Counted from the stretch's first letter, positions 1 to 5,113 are shown. The stretch is DNA of 5,336 nt from an uncultured Clostridia bacterium (GCA_947628195.1 CANQZB010000069.1:1-5336), one strand, 5' to 3'. Translations and numbers: made by a program. The notes: generated by a model from the letters alone, not told the origin.

Positions 1-2176
1 CATTTGTTTTTTGTTGTTTAATTTGTTCCTTGGCTTTTACTCCAAAGCGCTGTTCTTCATCTAGAATAAGCAAGCCTAAATCTGCAAACGCAACATCCTT
101 AGAAAGTAGCCTGTGAGTGCCACAAACAACATTAATTTTGCCAGATTTTAAATCTTCTATAATCTGCTTTTGTTCTTTAGGGGTTTTAAAGCGATTTAAC
201 ATTTCTACATTTACGCCAAATTTTTCGCATCTAGCCTTTGTGCTTAAACAATGCTGTAAGCTTAAAATTGTTGTTGGCGCAAGAATTGCAACTTGTTTGT
301 TTGCTTCAACGGCTTTAAACAGCGCACGCATGGCAACCTCTGTTTTGCCAAAACCAACATCGCCACAAATTAGCCTATCCATAACCTTGCCAGAAATCAT
401 ATCTCGCTTAACATCTTGAATGGCTTGAAGTTGGTCGGCAGTTTCTTCATATTCAAAGGCGGTTTCAAATTCTGTATATAAATAATCGTCTTCGTCATAT
501 TTATATCCTTTTGCGGATTTCCGTTTGGCATAAAGTTCAATAAGTTCTTTGCTCATATCCTCAATGGATTTTATTGCTTTAAGTTTTAAACTTGCAAATT
601 CTTTTCCGCCCAGTTTGTTCAATTTAACACTGCCCTCGGCGTCTGCCATGTAAAGCGAAAGGGAATCCGCACTTTCATAAGGAACGTACAAAGTGTCGCC
701 TTTTAAATATGTAATTTTAAAAAACTCCTTATCCACACCCATAACGTTAAGCGTTACAGTTCCTTCACATTTGCCAATGCCATGAATATTATGCACAACA
801 TATTCGCCCGCTTTTGGCAAATATTTAATTGCAGATTTTGTGTTAGAAGGTGCAATTTCTTTTTTGTGCGCAAAATTTGTTGAGCCAATGTAAAATGTAT
901 CTTCGTCCGCAAAACAAATGTTATATGGAATATTTAACTCGGTTAAAATAATTCCACTGCTGTTTTTGTTTAAAGAAAAATTTATGTGCAAATCTGTAAA
1001 AATTTTTTTAATAGAATTTAATGTACTGGCAGAAGATAGGCATAAATATATTTTTTTATTTTTATAAATAGATAATTCCTTATTTAAATTAACTAAATTA
1101 TTTAAAAAATTAGAAAAATTAACTGTTTTAAAATCTAAATTAATGTAATTATTAAATTTGTATTTTAAATTTGTATTTTCTATTGAAAAATTATCAAAAA
1201 ATAATAAATTTTTATTAAATTTTATTAAAAAATCATTAAAATTTAATTTATTTACTGCATTTTTATAATTTTTTATTAAATTTTTTTCATTAAATACAAT
1301 TTCTATTTTCTCATTTATTTCATCGCTTAATTTATTGATTTTTTGTTCAATTTCTAGATAATTATTAAAGATAATAGGAATATTATAATCATAAAAATGA
1401 TTAAAATTGTTTGAAAAAGGGCTAATAAATTCAAAAGGGAAATTTTCATCTCTTTCCACAGCATTAAAAATTTCAAAAAAAATATTATTTTCTATTTTTT
1501 GTTCGTTAATTTTTTGTAAAATTGCATTTTTTTCTTCATTTTTTAAAAAAATTAATTTATTTGGTGCAATTTTTATTGTTTTTTTGTGATTTTTCTTTTC
1601 AAATGTTAAAAAATCAAATTCATAAATATCATCTATATTTGTGTCAAAAAAATCAAGCCTAGTGGGGTTTTCGTCAACAGAATTAAAAATGTCAATTATA
1701 TCGCCCCGCCTAGCAAATTCGCCTTTGCTGGTAACGGTTTCCGTTTTGCTGTATCCCAACGCAATTAATTTTTTTTCTAGTTCAATAATATCAACATCAT
1801 CATTTTTAGCAATTTCAATAACATTTTCTTCAAAATCTTTTAATTTTGGCAAAAATTCAAAAAAAATTTGAGATGTTGAAATTATAATTGGATTACAATA
1901 ACACAGTTTGTAAATGGCGCTAATAAGGTTATATTTATTATCCTCACTTTGAAATTTTGCCATAGTAAAAGGTTTGTTAAACGCATCTATAAAAACATTT
2001 TCTTTATTTAAAGCATCTAATTGGGCTTTTATTTTGCGTGCTTGCTCTGCATTGGGGCAAATTAAAAAGGCCTTGCTTAATTTGGCAAGTATTGCACCGG
2101 TTTCGCCCAAACCAACATTGCTTGCAAAAATAGGGCGGTTACCTAAATTTTCAACTAAACTGTTATATCCTGACAT
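1..2176 (-). CDS. mfd: Mfd, transcription-repair coupling factor (5' part, C-terminus outside the window)
   Basis: Mfd is a cytoplasmic DNA translocase that pushes RNA polymerase stalled at lesions off the template and recruits UvrA for nucleotide excision repair. From the ATG at 2174-2176 I read 725 codons to the window edge with no stop; the family is usually about 1150 residues, so the second RecA-like lobe and C-terminal domain are missing. Visible parts: a UvrB-like N-terminal module with GEFARRGDIIDIF at about 152-164; a CarD-like RNA polymerase interaction domain starting near EYVVHNIHGIG at about 458 and including LYVPYESAD; the Q-motif EETADQ at about 577-582; Walker A GDVGFGKT at 605-612; Walker B DEEQRFGV at 706-713. 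The start overlaps the end of pth by 22 bp. Only a weak GGGTG lies upstream (2181-2185), so translation is probably coupled to pth. Codons 200-430 are extremely AT-rich and Asn/Lys/Phe-rich but in frame. The family assignment is secure. Confidence 0.98.
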   Translation of the reverse strand, partial: MSGYNSLVENLGNRPIFASNVGLGETGAILAKLSKAFLICPNAEQARKIKAQLDALNKENVFIDAFNKPFTMAKFQSEDNKYNLISAIYKLCYCNPIIISTSQIFFEFLPKLKDFEENVIEIAKNDDVDIIELEKKLIALGYSKTETVTSKGEFARRGDIIDIFNSVDENPTRLDFFDTNIDDIYEFDFLTFEKKNHKKTIKIAPNKLIFLKNEEKNAILQKINEQKIENNIFFEIFNAVERDENFPFEFISPFSNNFNHFYDYNIPIIFNNYLEIEQKINKLSDEINEKIEIVFNEKNLIKNYKNAVNKLNFNDFLIKFNKNLLFFDNFSIENTNLKYKFNNYINLDFKTVNFSNFLNNLVNLNKELSIYKNKKIYLCLSSASTLNSIKKIFTDLHINFSLNKNSSGIILTELNIPYNICFADEDTFYIGSTNFAHKKEIAPSNTKSAIKYLPKAGEYVVHNIHGIGKCEGTVTLNVMGVDKEFFKITYLKGDTLYVPYESADSLSLYMADAEGSVKLNKLGGKEFASLKLKAIKSIEDMSKELIELYAKRKSAKGYKYDEDDYLYTEFETAFEYEETADQLQAIQDVKRDMISGKVMDRLICGDVGFGKTEVAMRALFKAVEANKQVAILAPTTILSLQHCLSTKARCEKFGVNVEMLNRFKTPKEQKQIIEDLKSGKINVVCGTHRLLSKDVAFADLGLLILDEEQRFGVKAKEQIKQQKTN

Positions 2177-2685
2177 AGTTCACCCAAAAGAAATTTTTCT
2201 ATAAGCTCGCAGGCTTTTTTTGTTGAATCCCCCAAAATTTTCTTGCTTTGTTCATCAACTGTTGAAAGCACATAGTCTTTTAAATCCATGTTTGCGTCGC
2301 GCCCAATGCCCACGCGCAAGCGCGGAGTAATGCCAACTTTGTTTACAATATCTCTTAGCCCATTATGTGTGCCGGCTGAGCCAGTTAAACGGAAGCGGAC
2401 TCTGCCTTTTGGCTGGTCAATATCATCCAACACAATTAATATTTCATCAAGGTTAGATTTATAATATTTTTTTAGTTCATAAACGCTATCGCCACTTAAA
2501 TTCATATATGTTTGAGGCTTTGCCAGCACAAAATTTTCCCCAACAGCAATAAGTGCTTTACATTTTTTAACATTAAATTTTAGCCCGCGCTGTTTGGCAA
2601 AAAAATCCACAACATTAAAGCCTACATTGTGATAAGTGTTTTTATATTTTCCATCTGGATTGCCCAGCCCAACAATTATTTTCAT
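2155..2685 (-). CDS. pth: Peptidyl-tRNA hydrolase (Pth family)
   Basis: Pth cleaves the ester bond of peptidyl-tRNAs that drop off the ribosome, recycling the tRNA; it is a soluble, normally essential enzyme. The 176 residues are close to the usual 185-195. The family signature is complete: IVGLGNPDGKY (4-14) with Asn9, the catalytic His in TYHNVGF (His19, E. coli His20), KPQTYMNLSG (56-65) with Asn62 (E. coli Asn68), VLDDIDQPKG (85-94) with Asp87 (E. coli Asp93), and GSAGTHNGLRDI (102-113) with Asn108 (E. coli Asn114). THNG replaces the common GHNG, a mild variant. The ATG is firm because the conserved N-terminal strand starts immediately after it. It is the first gene of a pth-mfd operon, an order also known from Bacillus, and its last codons overlap the mfd start. 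Its promoter ends six bases before the ATG (separate entry), leaving little or no 5' UTR. Confidence 0.98.
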   Translation of the reverse strand: MKIIVGLGNPDGKYKNTYHNVGFNVVDFFAKQRGLKFNVKKCKALIAVGENFVLAKPQTYMNLSGDSVYELKKYYKSNLDEILIVLDDIDQPKGRVRFRLTGSAGTHNGLRDIVNKVGITPRLRVGIGRDANMDLKDYVLSTVDEQSKKILGDSTKKACELIEKFLLGELCQDITV

Positions 2686-2691
2686 GCCTTT

Positions 2692-2719
2692 ATTATAACA
2701 TAAAATATTTTATTTTCAA
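2692..2719 (-). promoter_or_regulatory. pth-mfd promoter with extended -10, very close to the start codon
   Basis: On the minus strand there is TTGAAA (2714-2719), a 16-bp spacer, and TATAAT (2692-2697) preceded by TGT, giving an extended -10. Only six bases (AAAGGC) separate the -10 from the pth ATG, so the expected transcription start falls at or within a base or two of the ATG. The match to sigma-A promoters is seen directly; promoter activity and leaderless transcription are inferred. Confidence 0.7.
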
Positions 2720-2734
2720 TAGTAAAATAAAAAA

Positions 2735-2758
2735 ATAATTAGATTTTAAACTAATTAT
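2735..2758. promoter_or_regulatory. Dyad between divergent promoters, possible operator
   Basis: Perfect 8-bp arms, ATAATTAG (2735-2742) and CTAATTAT (2751-2758), flank an 8-bp spacer ATTTTAAA. It lies about 16 bp upstream of the pth -35 and about 74 bp upstream of the -35 of the gene at 2885. It could bind a regulator, but such dyads arise easily in DNA this AT-rich, so it is weakly supported. The rest of 2720-2831 is AT-rich DNA in which I see nothing else. Confidence 0.25.
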
Positions 2759-2831
2759 ACACAACATATAGTGGAAATAATTAAAACAACACAATTTTAT
2801 AATTTTTTCGACAAAAATTTTTTAAAAATAC

Positions 2832-2859
2832 TTGACAAGTTTGGATTTTGGGTTATAAT
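2832..2859 (+). promoter_or_regulatory. Promoter of the 146-codon gene
   Basis: Consensus TTGACA (2832-2837) and consensus TATAAT (2854-2859) are separated by 16 bp. The start of transcription is expected near 2866, giving a short leader of about 19 nt before the ATG at 2885. Because this promoter lies inside the upstream extension of the open frame, it rules out the earlier GTG at 2771 as the main start. Confidence 0.85.
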
Positions 2860-2872
2860 CAAACATACACAA

Positions 2873-2879
2873 AAAGGAG
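2873..2879 (+). promoter_or_regulatory. Ribosome binding site that sets the start at 2885
   Basis: AAAGGAG sits five bases before the ATG at 2885, a good Shine-Dalgarno match and spacing. No comparable site precedes the in-frame GTG at 2771. Confidence 0.85.
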
Positions 2880-2884
2880 AAAAT

Positions 2885-3325
2885 ATGAAACGCAAAACGC
2901 AAGCGGATAAACAAACTGCAAAATTAATTGAAAAACTCAATAGTGGCAGAGTTGCATCTATTGGAAACGAGGAAAGGGAATCTGATGCCCGCCTTATAGC
3001 AGAAACAAATAATCATCAGTCATTTATTAATTACCCTTATTTTATGAACAACAGGCAATTTTTATTGGAAATTGTAAAAACAACACCAAGGCCAAGATTT
3101 TGTAAAAACTATTTTTATCAATATATCAATAAATATTTGAAGAAAGATAAATGTTTTAACTATGAATTTTTAACCGAAGTGTTAGAAAATTTTGGCATTC
3201 AAGATGCAACCTATGTGGCTAATAGATTTGGCTTGGCTGACATATTGAACAACATTGTTTCAGATGCTGAATGGAGGGCTTTAAATTCCGCACCATCCGG
3301 CAAACTTGCCCACATTGACTATTAA
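2885..3325 (+). CDS. Small protein of unknown function, 146 residues
   Basis: I do not recognise this protein. The start is chosen from the strong promoter and AAAGGAG site just upstream; the frame is open 38 codons further but that part is AT-rich and contains the promoter. The N-terminal 35-40 residues are charged and look helical or disordered (MKRKTQADKQ, then EERESDARLIAE). The middle is aromatic and basic: FINYPYFMNNRQFL around 47-60, then RPRFCKNYFYQYINKYLKK around 69-87. The C-terminal half (EFLTEVLENFG, VANRFGLADILNNI) looks like short amphipathic helices. There is no signal peptide, membrane segment, cysteine cluster or nucleotide-binding motif, so a small soluble cytoplasmic protein is likely. 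It stands alone between its own promoter and terminator, divergent from pth. The gene call rests on those signals together with an intact 147-codon frame; the function is open. Confidence 0.85.
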   Translation: MKRKTQADKQTAKLIEKLNSGRVASIGNEERESDARLIAETNNHQSFINYPYFMNNRQFLLEIVKTTPRPRFCKNYFYQYINKYLKKDKCFNYEFLTEVLENFGIQDATYVANRFGLADILNNIVSDAEWRALNSAPSGKLAHIDY

Positions 3326-3347
3326 AAGGCGTAAATCCGCCTTTTTT
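3324..3347 (+). terminator. Intrinsic terminator of the 146-codon gene
   Basis: An 8-bp stem AAAAGGCG (3324-3331) and CGCCTTTT (3338-3345) encloses a 6-nt loop and runs into a T-rich tract. It overlaps the TAA stop codon, so the gene ends inside the terminator. The A-run on the 5' side could let it act weakly on the other strand too. Confidence 0.85.
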
Positions 3348-3364
3348 ATTTTTTTTCTATTAAC

Positions 3365-3389
3365 AAAAGCACCGAAGTGTGTTTTTTTT
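3365..3389 (+). terminator. Weak second hairpin with T-run
   Basis: GCAC (3369-3372) pairs with GTGT (3377-3380) around CGAA, AAAA can pair with TTTT past a one-base bulge, and eight T follow (3382-3389). This may be a backup terminator for the 146-codon gene. On the opposite strand the loop reads C(UUCG)G, a stable tetraloop, with only a four-T run after it. Either role is tentative. Confidence 0.35.
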
Positions 3390-3404
3390 ACGCAAAATAT
3401 AAAT

Positions 3405-3425
3405 AAAAAGGTGTCCGCGACACCT
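3405..3425 (-). terminator. Terminator of the cobW transcript
   Basis: On the minus strand a 7-bp stem AGGTGTC...GACACCT (arms 3409-3415 and 3419-3425, loop of 3 nt) is followed by TTTTT and further T-rich sequence (3405-3409 and onward). It lies about 170 bp past the cobW stop, beyond two repeated copies of the cobW tail, and overlaps the stop codon of the outermost copy. It may have been the original terminator of the gene whose end is preserved there. Confidence 0.8.
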
Positions 3426-3471
3426 AAATTTTATCTAACTCTTCTGTTATTTTAGCCTTGTTAATGTGTTG
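3424..3471 (-). pseudogene. Remnant of a cobW-type C-terminus (paralogue tail)
   Basis: Minus-strand codons from 3471 to 3424 read QHINKAKITEELDKI followed by TAG, against QHINKEKITEELDKI-TAA at the end of the intact gene. Seven base differences from the neighbouring copy lie at 3448, 3451, 3454, 3455, 3457, 3460 and 3463: six fall at third codon positions and change no residue, except that 3454 together with 3455 makes the single Glu-to-Ala change. This is the signature of divergence under protein-level selection. An in-frame TAG directly precedes the fragment, so it is not translated now. The likeliest source is the 3' end of a second cobW-like gene, or of an older version of this one. Confidence 0.6.
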
Positions 3472-3510
3472 CTAAACACTCTGTTTCAGCGTGTTTATTT
3501 TCCAACACAT
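3425..3510 (-). repeat. 86-bp tandem repeat, copy 1 (most distal from cobW)
   Basis: Same length as copy 2, with 8 differences in 86 bp by my count. Seven are confined to 3448-3463 and the eighth is at 3472; both flanks (3425-3447 and 3473-3510) are identical to copy 2. This mosaic suggests that flanks were homogenised or recently duplicated around an older divergent core. Confidence 0.9.
3465..3509 (-). repeat. Second copy of the hairpin
   Basis: The same structure 86 bp further on: TGTGTTG (3465-3471) with CAACACA (3503-3509), and TAAACAC (3473-3479) with GTGTTTA (3491-3497). One base (C at 3472) breaks the pair present in the first hairpin, so the inner stem is one pair shorter. Confidence 0.7.
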
Positions 3511-3596
3511 TAAATTTTATCTAACTCTTCTGTAATCTTTTCTTTATTTATGTGTTGATAAACACTCTGTTTCAGCGTGTTTATTTTCCAACACAT
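3511..3596 (-). repeat. 86-bp tandem repeat, copy 2
   Basis: Minus-strand order: a fragment reading SVYQHINKEKITEELDKI-TAA (3566 down to 3510), preceded by a hairpin-forming segment (3551-3595). Its first 48 bp (3511-3558) are identical to the end of cobW at 3597-3644, at an offset of exactly 86 bp. The period is not a multiple of three, so it does not extend the cobW protein. Homology to the gene resumes after a 4-bp indel (gene has CCAA/ACCA extra) and fades near 3574. Confidence 0.92.
3551..3595 (-). repeat. Hairpin starting directly after the cobW stop codon
   Basis: Arms TGTGTTG (3551-3557) with CAACACA (3589-3595), and ATAAACAC (3558-3565) with GTGTTTAT (3577-3584), are separated only by a 4-nt bulge (3585-3588); the 11-nt loop can add CTG/CAG. 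The first base after the cobW TAA is the first paired base. There is no T-run after it, so it is not a standard terminator; mRNA 3'-end protection is possible. The outer arm is nearly an inverted copy of the cobW codons for VFIGQH. Confidence 0.75.
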
Positions 3597-4840
3597 TAAA
3601 TTTTATCTAACTCTTCTGTAATCTTTTCTTTATTTATGTGTTGACCAATAAACACGAGTTTCACCATTCTATCGCCATAAGTTTCGTCCCAATCGTGGCG
3701 GAATTTTTCATCATTCAATAAGAGTTGTTCTATTTGATATTTTGGAAGCGTGGCGTACCATGGGCCGTTTTCGTTAAGCACTTTTTGCCTGCCCGCTTGC
3801 TCGTAAATATAACTCATATTTTTATCGTTGCTGAAATATACAAGCCCTTTTGTGCGGATGATTTGTTTGCCATAATCTTTGCTTGCCCAATCTTCAAATT
3901 TTAACCTATCAAATGGGCGGCGACGATAATAAACGAATGTGCCAATGCCATATTCTTCCGTTTCTCCGCCTTCATGGTCGTGATGGTGATGGTGTTCATG
4001 GTGGCCATGTTCGCCGTTGTGTTCATGTTCGTGTTCATGTTCATGCTCGTCTTCATCATCGTCTTCTTCATCATCTTCATAGTGGTCATCATGAGTTTCA
4101 TCAATATCTTTGTCGATTTCCTGGAACCAACCTGCCGAAGTTAGCACATTTTCCATATCAAAAAGGTCAGTATCCAACACTTCTTTAAGGTCAACGTTAG
4201 AGTAATCCGCTTCAATTAATTTGGCTTTTGGTTGCAGGCTTTTAATTATGCGTTTAACGCGCTTTAATTCATCACTGCTTACTTCGCTAACCTTATTCAT
4301 AATTAAAATATCACAAAACTCTATTTGCTGAATAACAAGGTTTTCAATATCGTCTTCTTCGATGTCCTTTTTCATAAGTTCATCGCCACAGCCGAACTCT
4401 TGCACCATGCGAAGTGTATCCACAACACTTATAATAGCATCTAGTTTGCAGTAAATTGGCATGCCTTTTTGCTTGAAACTATCAGTTAAAAAATTGATTG
4501 TTTGCGCAATTGGAATAGGCTCGCAAATACCGCTGGCTTCAATTATAATATGGTCAAATTTGCGTTGTTTAATTATATCGTGAAGTTGTTCAATTAGGTC
4601 CTTTCTTAACGTACAGCAAATGCAACCGTTTTGAAGGGCCACGAGGCTTTCTTCCTTCTTGTTTACTATTCCACCTTTTTCAATAAGATCGGCGTCAATG
4701 TTAACCTCGCCAATATCGTTAACAATTACTGCCACTTTATAGCCTTTGGTGTTAGATAAAATGTGGTTAAGTAGGGTGGTTTTGCCACTGCCTAAATAGC
4801 CGGTTACCAATGTGATTGGAATGGTTTTAAATTCTTTCAT
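3596..4840 (-). CDS. COG0523/CobW-family GTPase, putative metal (zinc) chaperone
   Basis: G3E P-loop GTPases of this family use GTP hydrolysis to hand metal, often zinc, to client proteins. The protein has 414 residues. In order: Walker A GYLGSGKT (14-21); GEVNIDADL (44-52); the family's metal-binding CxCC in NGCICCTLR (C73, C75, C76); Walker B-like IIIEASGICEP (98-108); NKVS (182-185) where NKxD is usual; a loop at about 249-290 with runs of Asp/Glu then EH repeats and five consecutive His, 16 His in all; then the CobW C-terminal domain (YGIGTFVYYRRRPF, 297-310, through RMVKLVFIGQHI, 391-402). No signal peptide is seen, so it should be cytoplasmic. The ATG has AGGAGG four bases upstream. It is a single-gene transcript with a leader of about 150 nt and a terminator at 3405-3425. 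Family is certain; zinc rather than cobalt or another metal is an inference from the His loop and family. No cobalamin or nitrile hydratase genes are nearby. Confidence 0.96.
   Translation of the reverse strand: MKEFKTIPITLVTGYLGSGKTTLLNHILSNTKGYKVAVIVNDIGEVNIDADLIEKGGIVNKKEESLVALQNGCICCTLRKDLIEQLHDIIKQRKFDHIIIEASGICEPIPIAQTINFLTDSFKQKGMPIYCKLDAIISVVDTLRMVQEFGCGDELMKKDIEEDDIENLVIQQIEFCDILIMNKVSEVSSDELKRVKRIIKSLQPKAKLIEADYSNVDLKEVLDTDLFDMENVLTSAGWFQEIDKDIDETHDDHYEDDEEDDDEDEHEHEHEHEHNGEHGHHEHHHHHDHEGGETEEYGIGTFVYYRRRPFDRLKFEDWASKDYGKQIIRTKGLVYFSNDKNMSYIYEQAGRQKVLNENGPWYATLPKYQIEQLLLNDEKFRHDWDETYGDRMVKLVFIGQHINKEKITEELDKI
3597..3644 (-). repeat. Tail-repeat copy 3, inside the end of cobW
   Basis: This is the genuine coding copy: the last codons of cobW. 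The 48 bp are identical to 3511-3558. It is the probable template of the repeat. Confidence 0.9.
3971..4096 (-). repeat. Low-complexity tract coding for the His/Asp/Glu metal loop of the CobW protein
   Basis: Simple alternating codons for Asp/Glu and His (GAT/GAA/GAC/GAG with CAT/CAC) make this stretch repetitive. It keeps other frames open on both strands, including 3883-4188 plus and 3901-4104 minus, which are not genes. Length variation here between strains would be expected from replication slippage. Confidence 0.85.
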
Positions 4841-4844
4841 GTTT

Positions 4845-4850
4845 CCTCCT
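4845..4850 (-). promoter_or_regulatory. cobW ribosome binding site
   Basis: AGGAGG, a perfect Shine-Dalgarno core, lies four bases before the ATG at 4838-4840. The proximal leader hairpin ends only about four bases upstream of it, so its folding could affect ribosome access. Confidence 0.85.
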
Positions 4851-4854
4851 AAAA

Positions 4855-4876
4855 TATCTGTCGTTCTCGGCAGATA
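4855..4876 (-). promoter_or_regulatory. Leader dyad element, proximal copy
   Basis: On the minus strand TATCTG (4871-4876) and CAGATA (4855-4860) form a 6-bp stem around a 10-nt loop. Together with flanking GGAGAGAT it resembles the distal element at 4940-4962 (shared pattern GAGA, TTATCT, CC, AGATA). It lies just upstream of the ribosome binding site. It may be a regulator operator or an RNA hairpin; I recognise neither a Zur box nor a known riboswitch. Confidence 0.45.
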
Positions 4877-4907
4877 ATCTCTCCTTTAAATTTTTAGCTG
4901 TGTAAAA

Positions 4908-4920
4908 TGCAAATTTTGCA
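4908..4920. repeat. 13-bp palindrome in the cobW leader
   Basis: TGCAAA-T-TTTGCA is a perfect palindrome around one central base, located between the two leader dyads. It could be an operator half-site pair, but it is short and AT-rich. Confidence 0.35.
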
Positions 4921-4939
4921 AAAATAGAAATTTTAAGTA

Positions 4940-4962
4940 TTATCTGACACTTTGGTAGATAA
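4940..4962 (-). promoter_or_regulatory. Leader dyad element, distal copy
   Basis: TTATCT (4957-4962) and AGATAA (4940-4945) form a 6-bp stem around 11 nt, extendable by AAG/CTT past a small bulge. The start of the TATCTG core on the plus strand (4941) is exactly 86 bp from that of the proximal copy (4855), and similarity continues into the flanks (AGATAA, CTCT, AAATTTT, GCT). It falls inside the predicted transcript. Confidence 0.45.
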
Positions 4963-4997
4963 CTTCTCTTATAAAATTTTGCTAAATATTCGCATTA

Positions 4998-5006
4998 ATT
5001 ATATCA
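4998..5006 (-). promoter_or_regulatory. Likely cobW promoter (extended -10)
   Basis: TGATATAAT on the minus strand is a TGn-TATAAT extended -10 (TATAAT at 4998-5003). No good -35 is found at 16-18 bp, which extended -10 promoters can tolerate. Transcription would begin near 4991 and give a leader of about 150 nt containing both dyads. Confidence 0.5.
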
Positions 5007-5074
5007 CTATTTTTTAAAAAGATATCCAATTTGAAAAAACTTTTACAAATTTTTAAATATTTTTATTAAATTTA

Positions 5075-5103
5075 TTGACAAACCGCGCATAATATGTTAA
5101 AGT
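5075..5103 (+). promoter_or_regulatory. tRNA-fMet promoter
   Basis: TTGACA (5075-5080) is followed after 17 bp by TAAAGT (5098-5103), preceded by TGT as an extended -10. A very AT-rich stretch (about 5030-5074) upstream could serve as an UP element. Transcription would start a few bases before the tRNA. The -35 is perfect, the -10 only 4 of 6. Confidence 0.6.
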
Positions 5104-5113
5104 AGTAAGGTAT

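Noticed and set aside
117..2204. Plus-strand open frames at 117-419, 1407-1589, 1641-1871 and 1974-2204
   Set aside because: All lie antisense to the continuous mfd frame, show no family features and have no convincing ribosome binding site.
2771..2884. Upstream GTG start giving a 184-residue version of the orphan protein
   Set aside because: The extra stretch holds a consensus promoter and the leader, lacks a ribosome binding site at its own start, and AAAGGAG directly precedes the ATG at 2885.
3465..3595. The two post-cobW hairpins as intrinsic terminators
   Set aside because: Neither is followed by a T-run on the cobW strand; the stem at 3409-3425 with its T-run fits better.
3425..3644. 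CRISPR array
   Set aside because: The three units are contiguous with no unique spacers, and they derive from the cobW coding end.
3883..4188. Open frames on both strands across the His-rich part of cobW (3883-4188 plus; 3901-4104 minus)
   Set aside because: They are by-products of the repetitive Asp/Glu/His codons; the translations are low-complexity Met/Thr or His/Arg strings.
4969..4995. Eight-codon upstream open frame (MRIFSKIL) in the cobW leader
   Set aside because: Its ATG begins only two bases after the predicted -10, upstream of the expected transcription start, and has no ribosome binding site.
4841..5010. Zur, Fur or MntR box, or a known riboswitch (cobalamin, NiCo, Mn, guanidine-II), in the cobW leader
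   Set aside because: I compared the leader with the consensus patterns I know and found none of their conserved cores; the dyads do not match a Zur box.
5088..5095. CATAAT/TAATAT as the -10 of the tRNA promoter
   Set aside because: They lie only 7-9 bp after TTGACA, too close for that -35, and no alternative -35 was found at the right distance.
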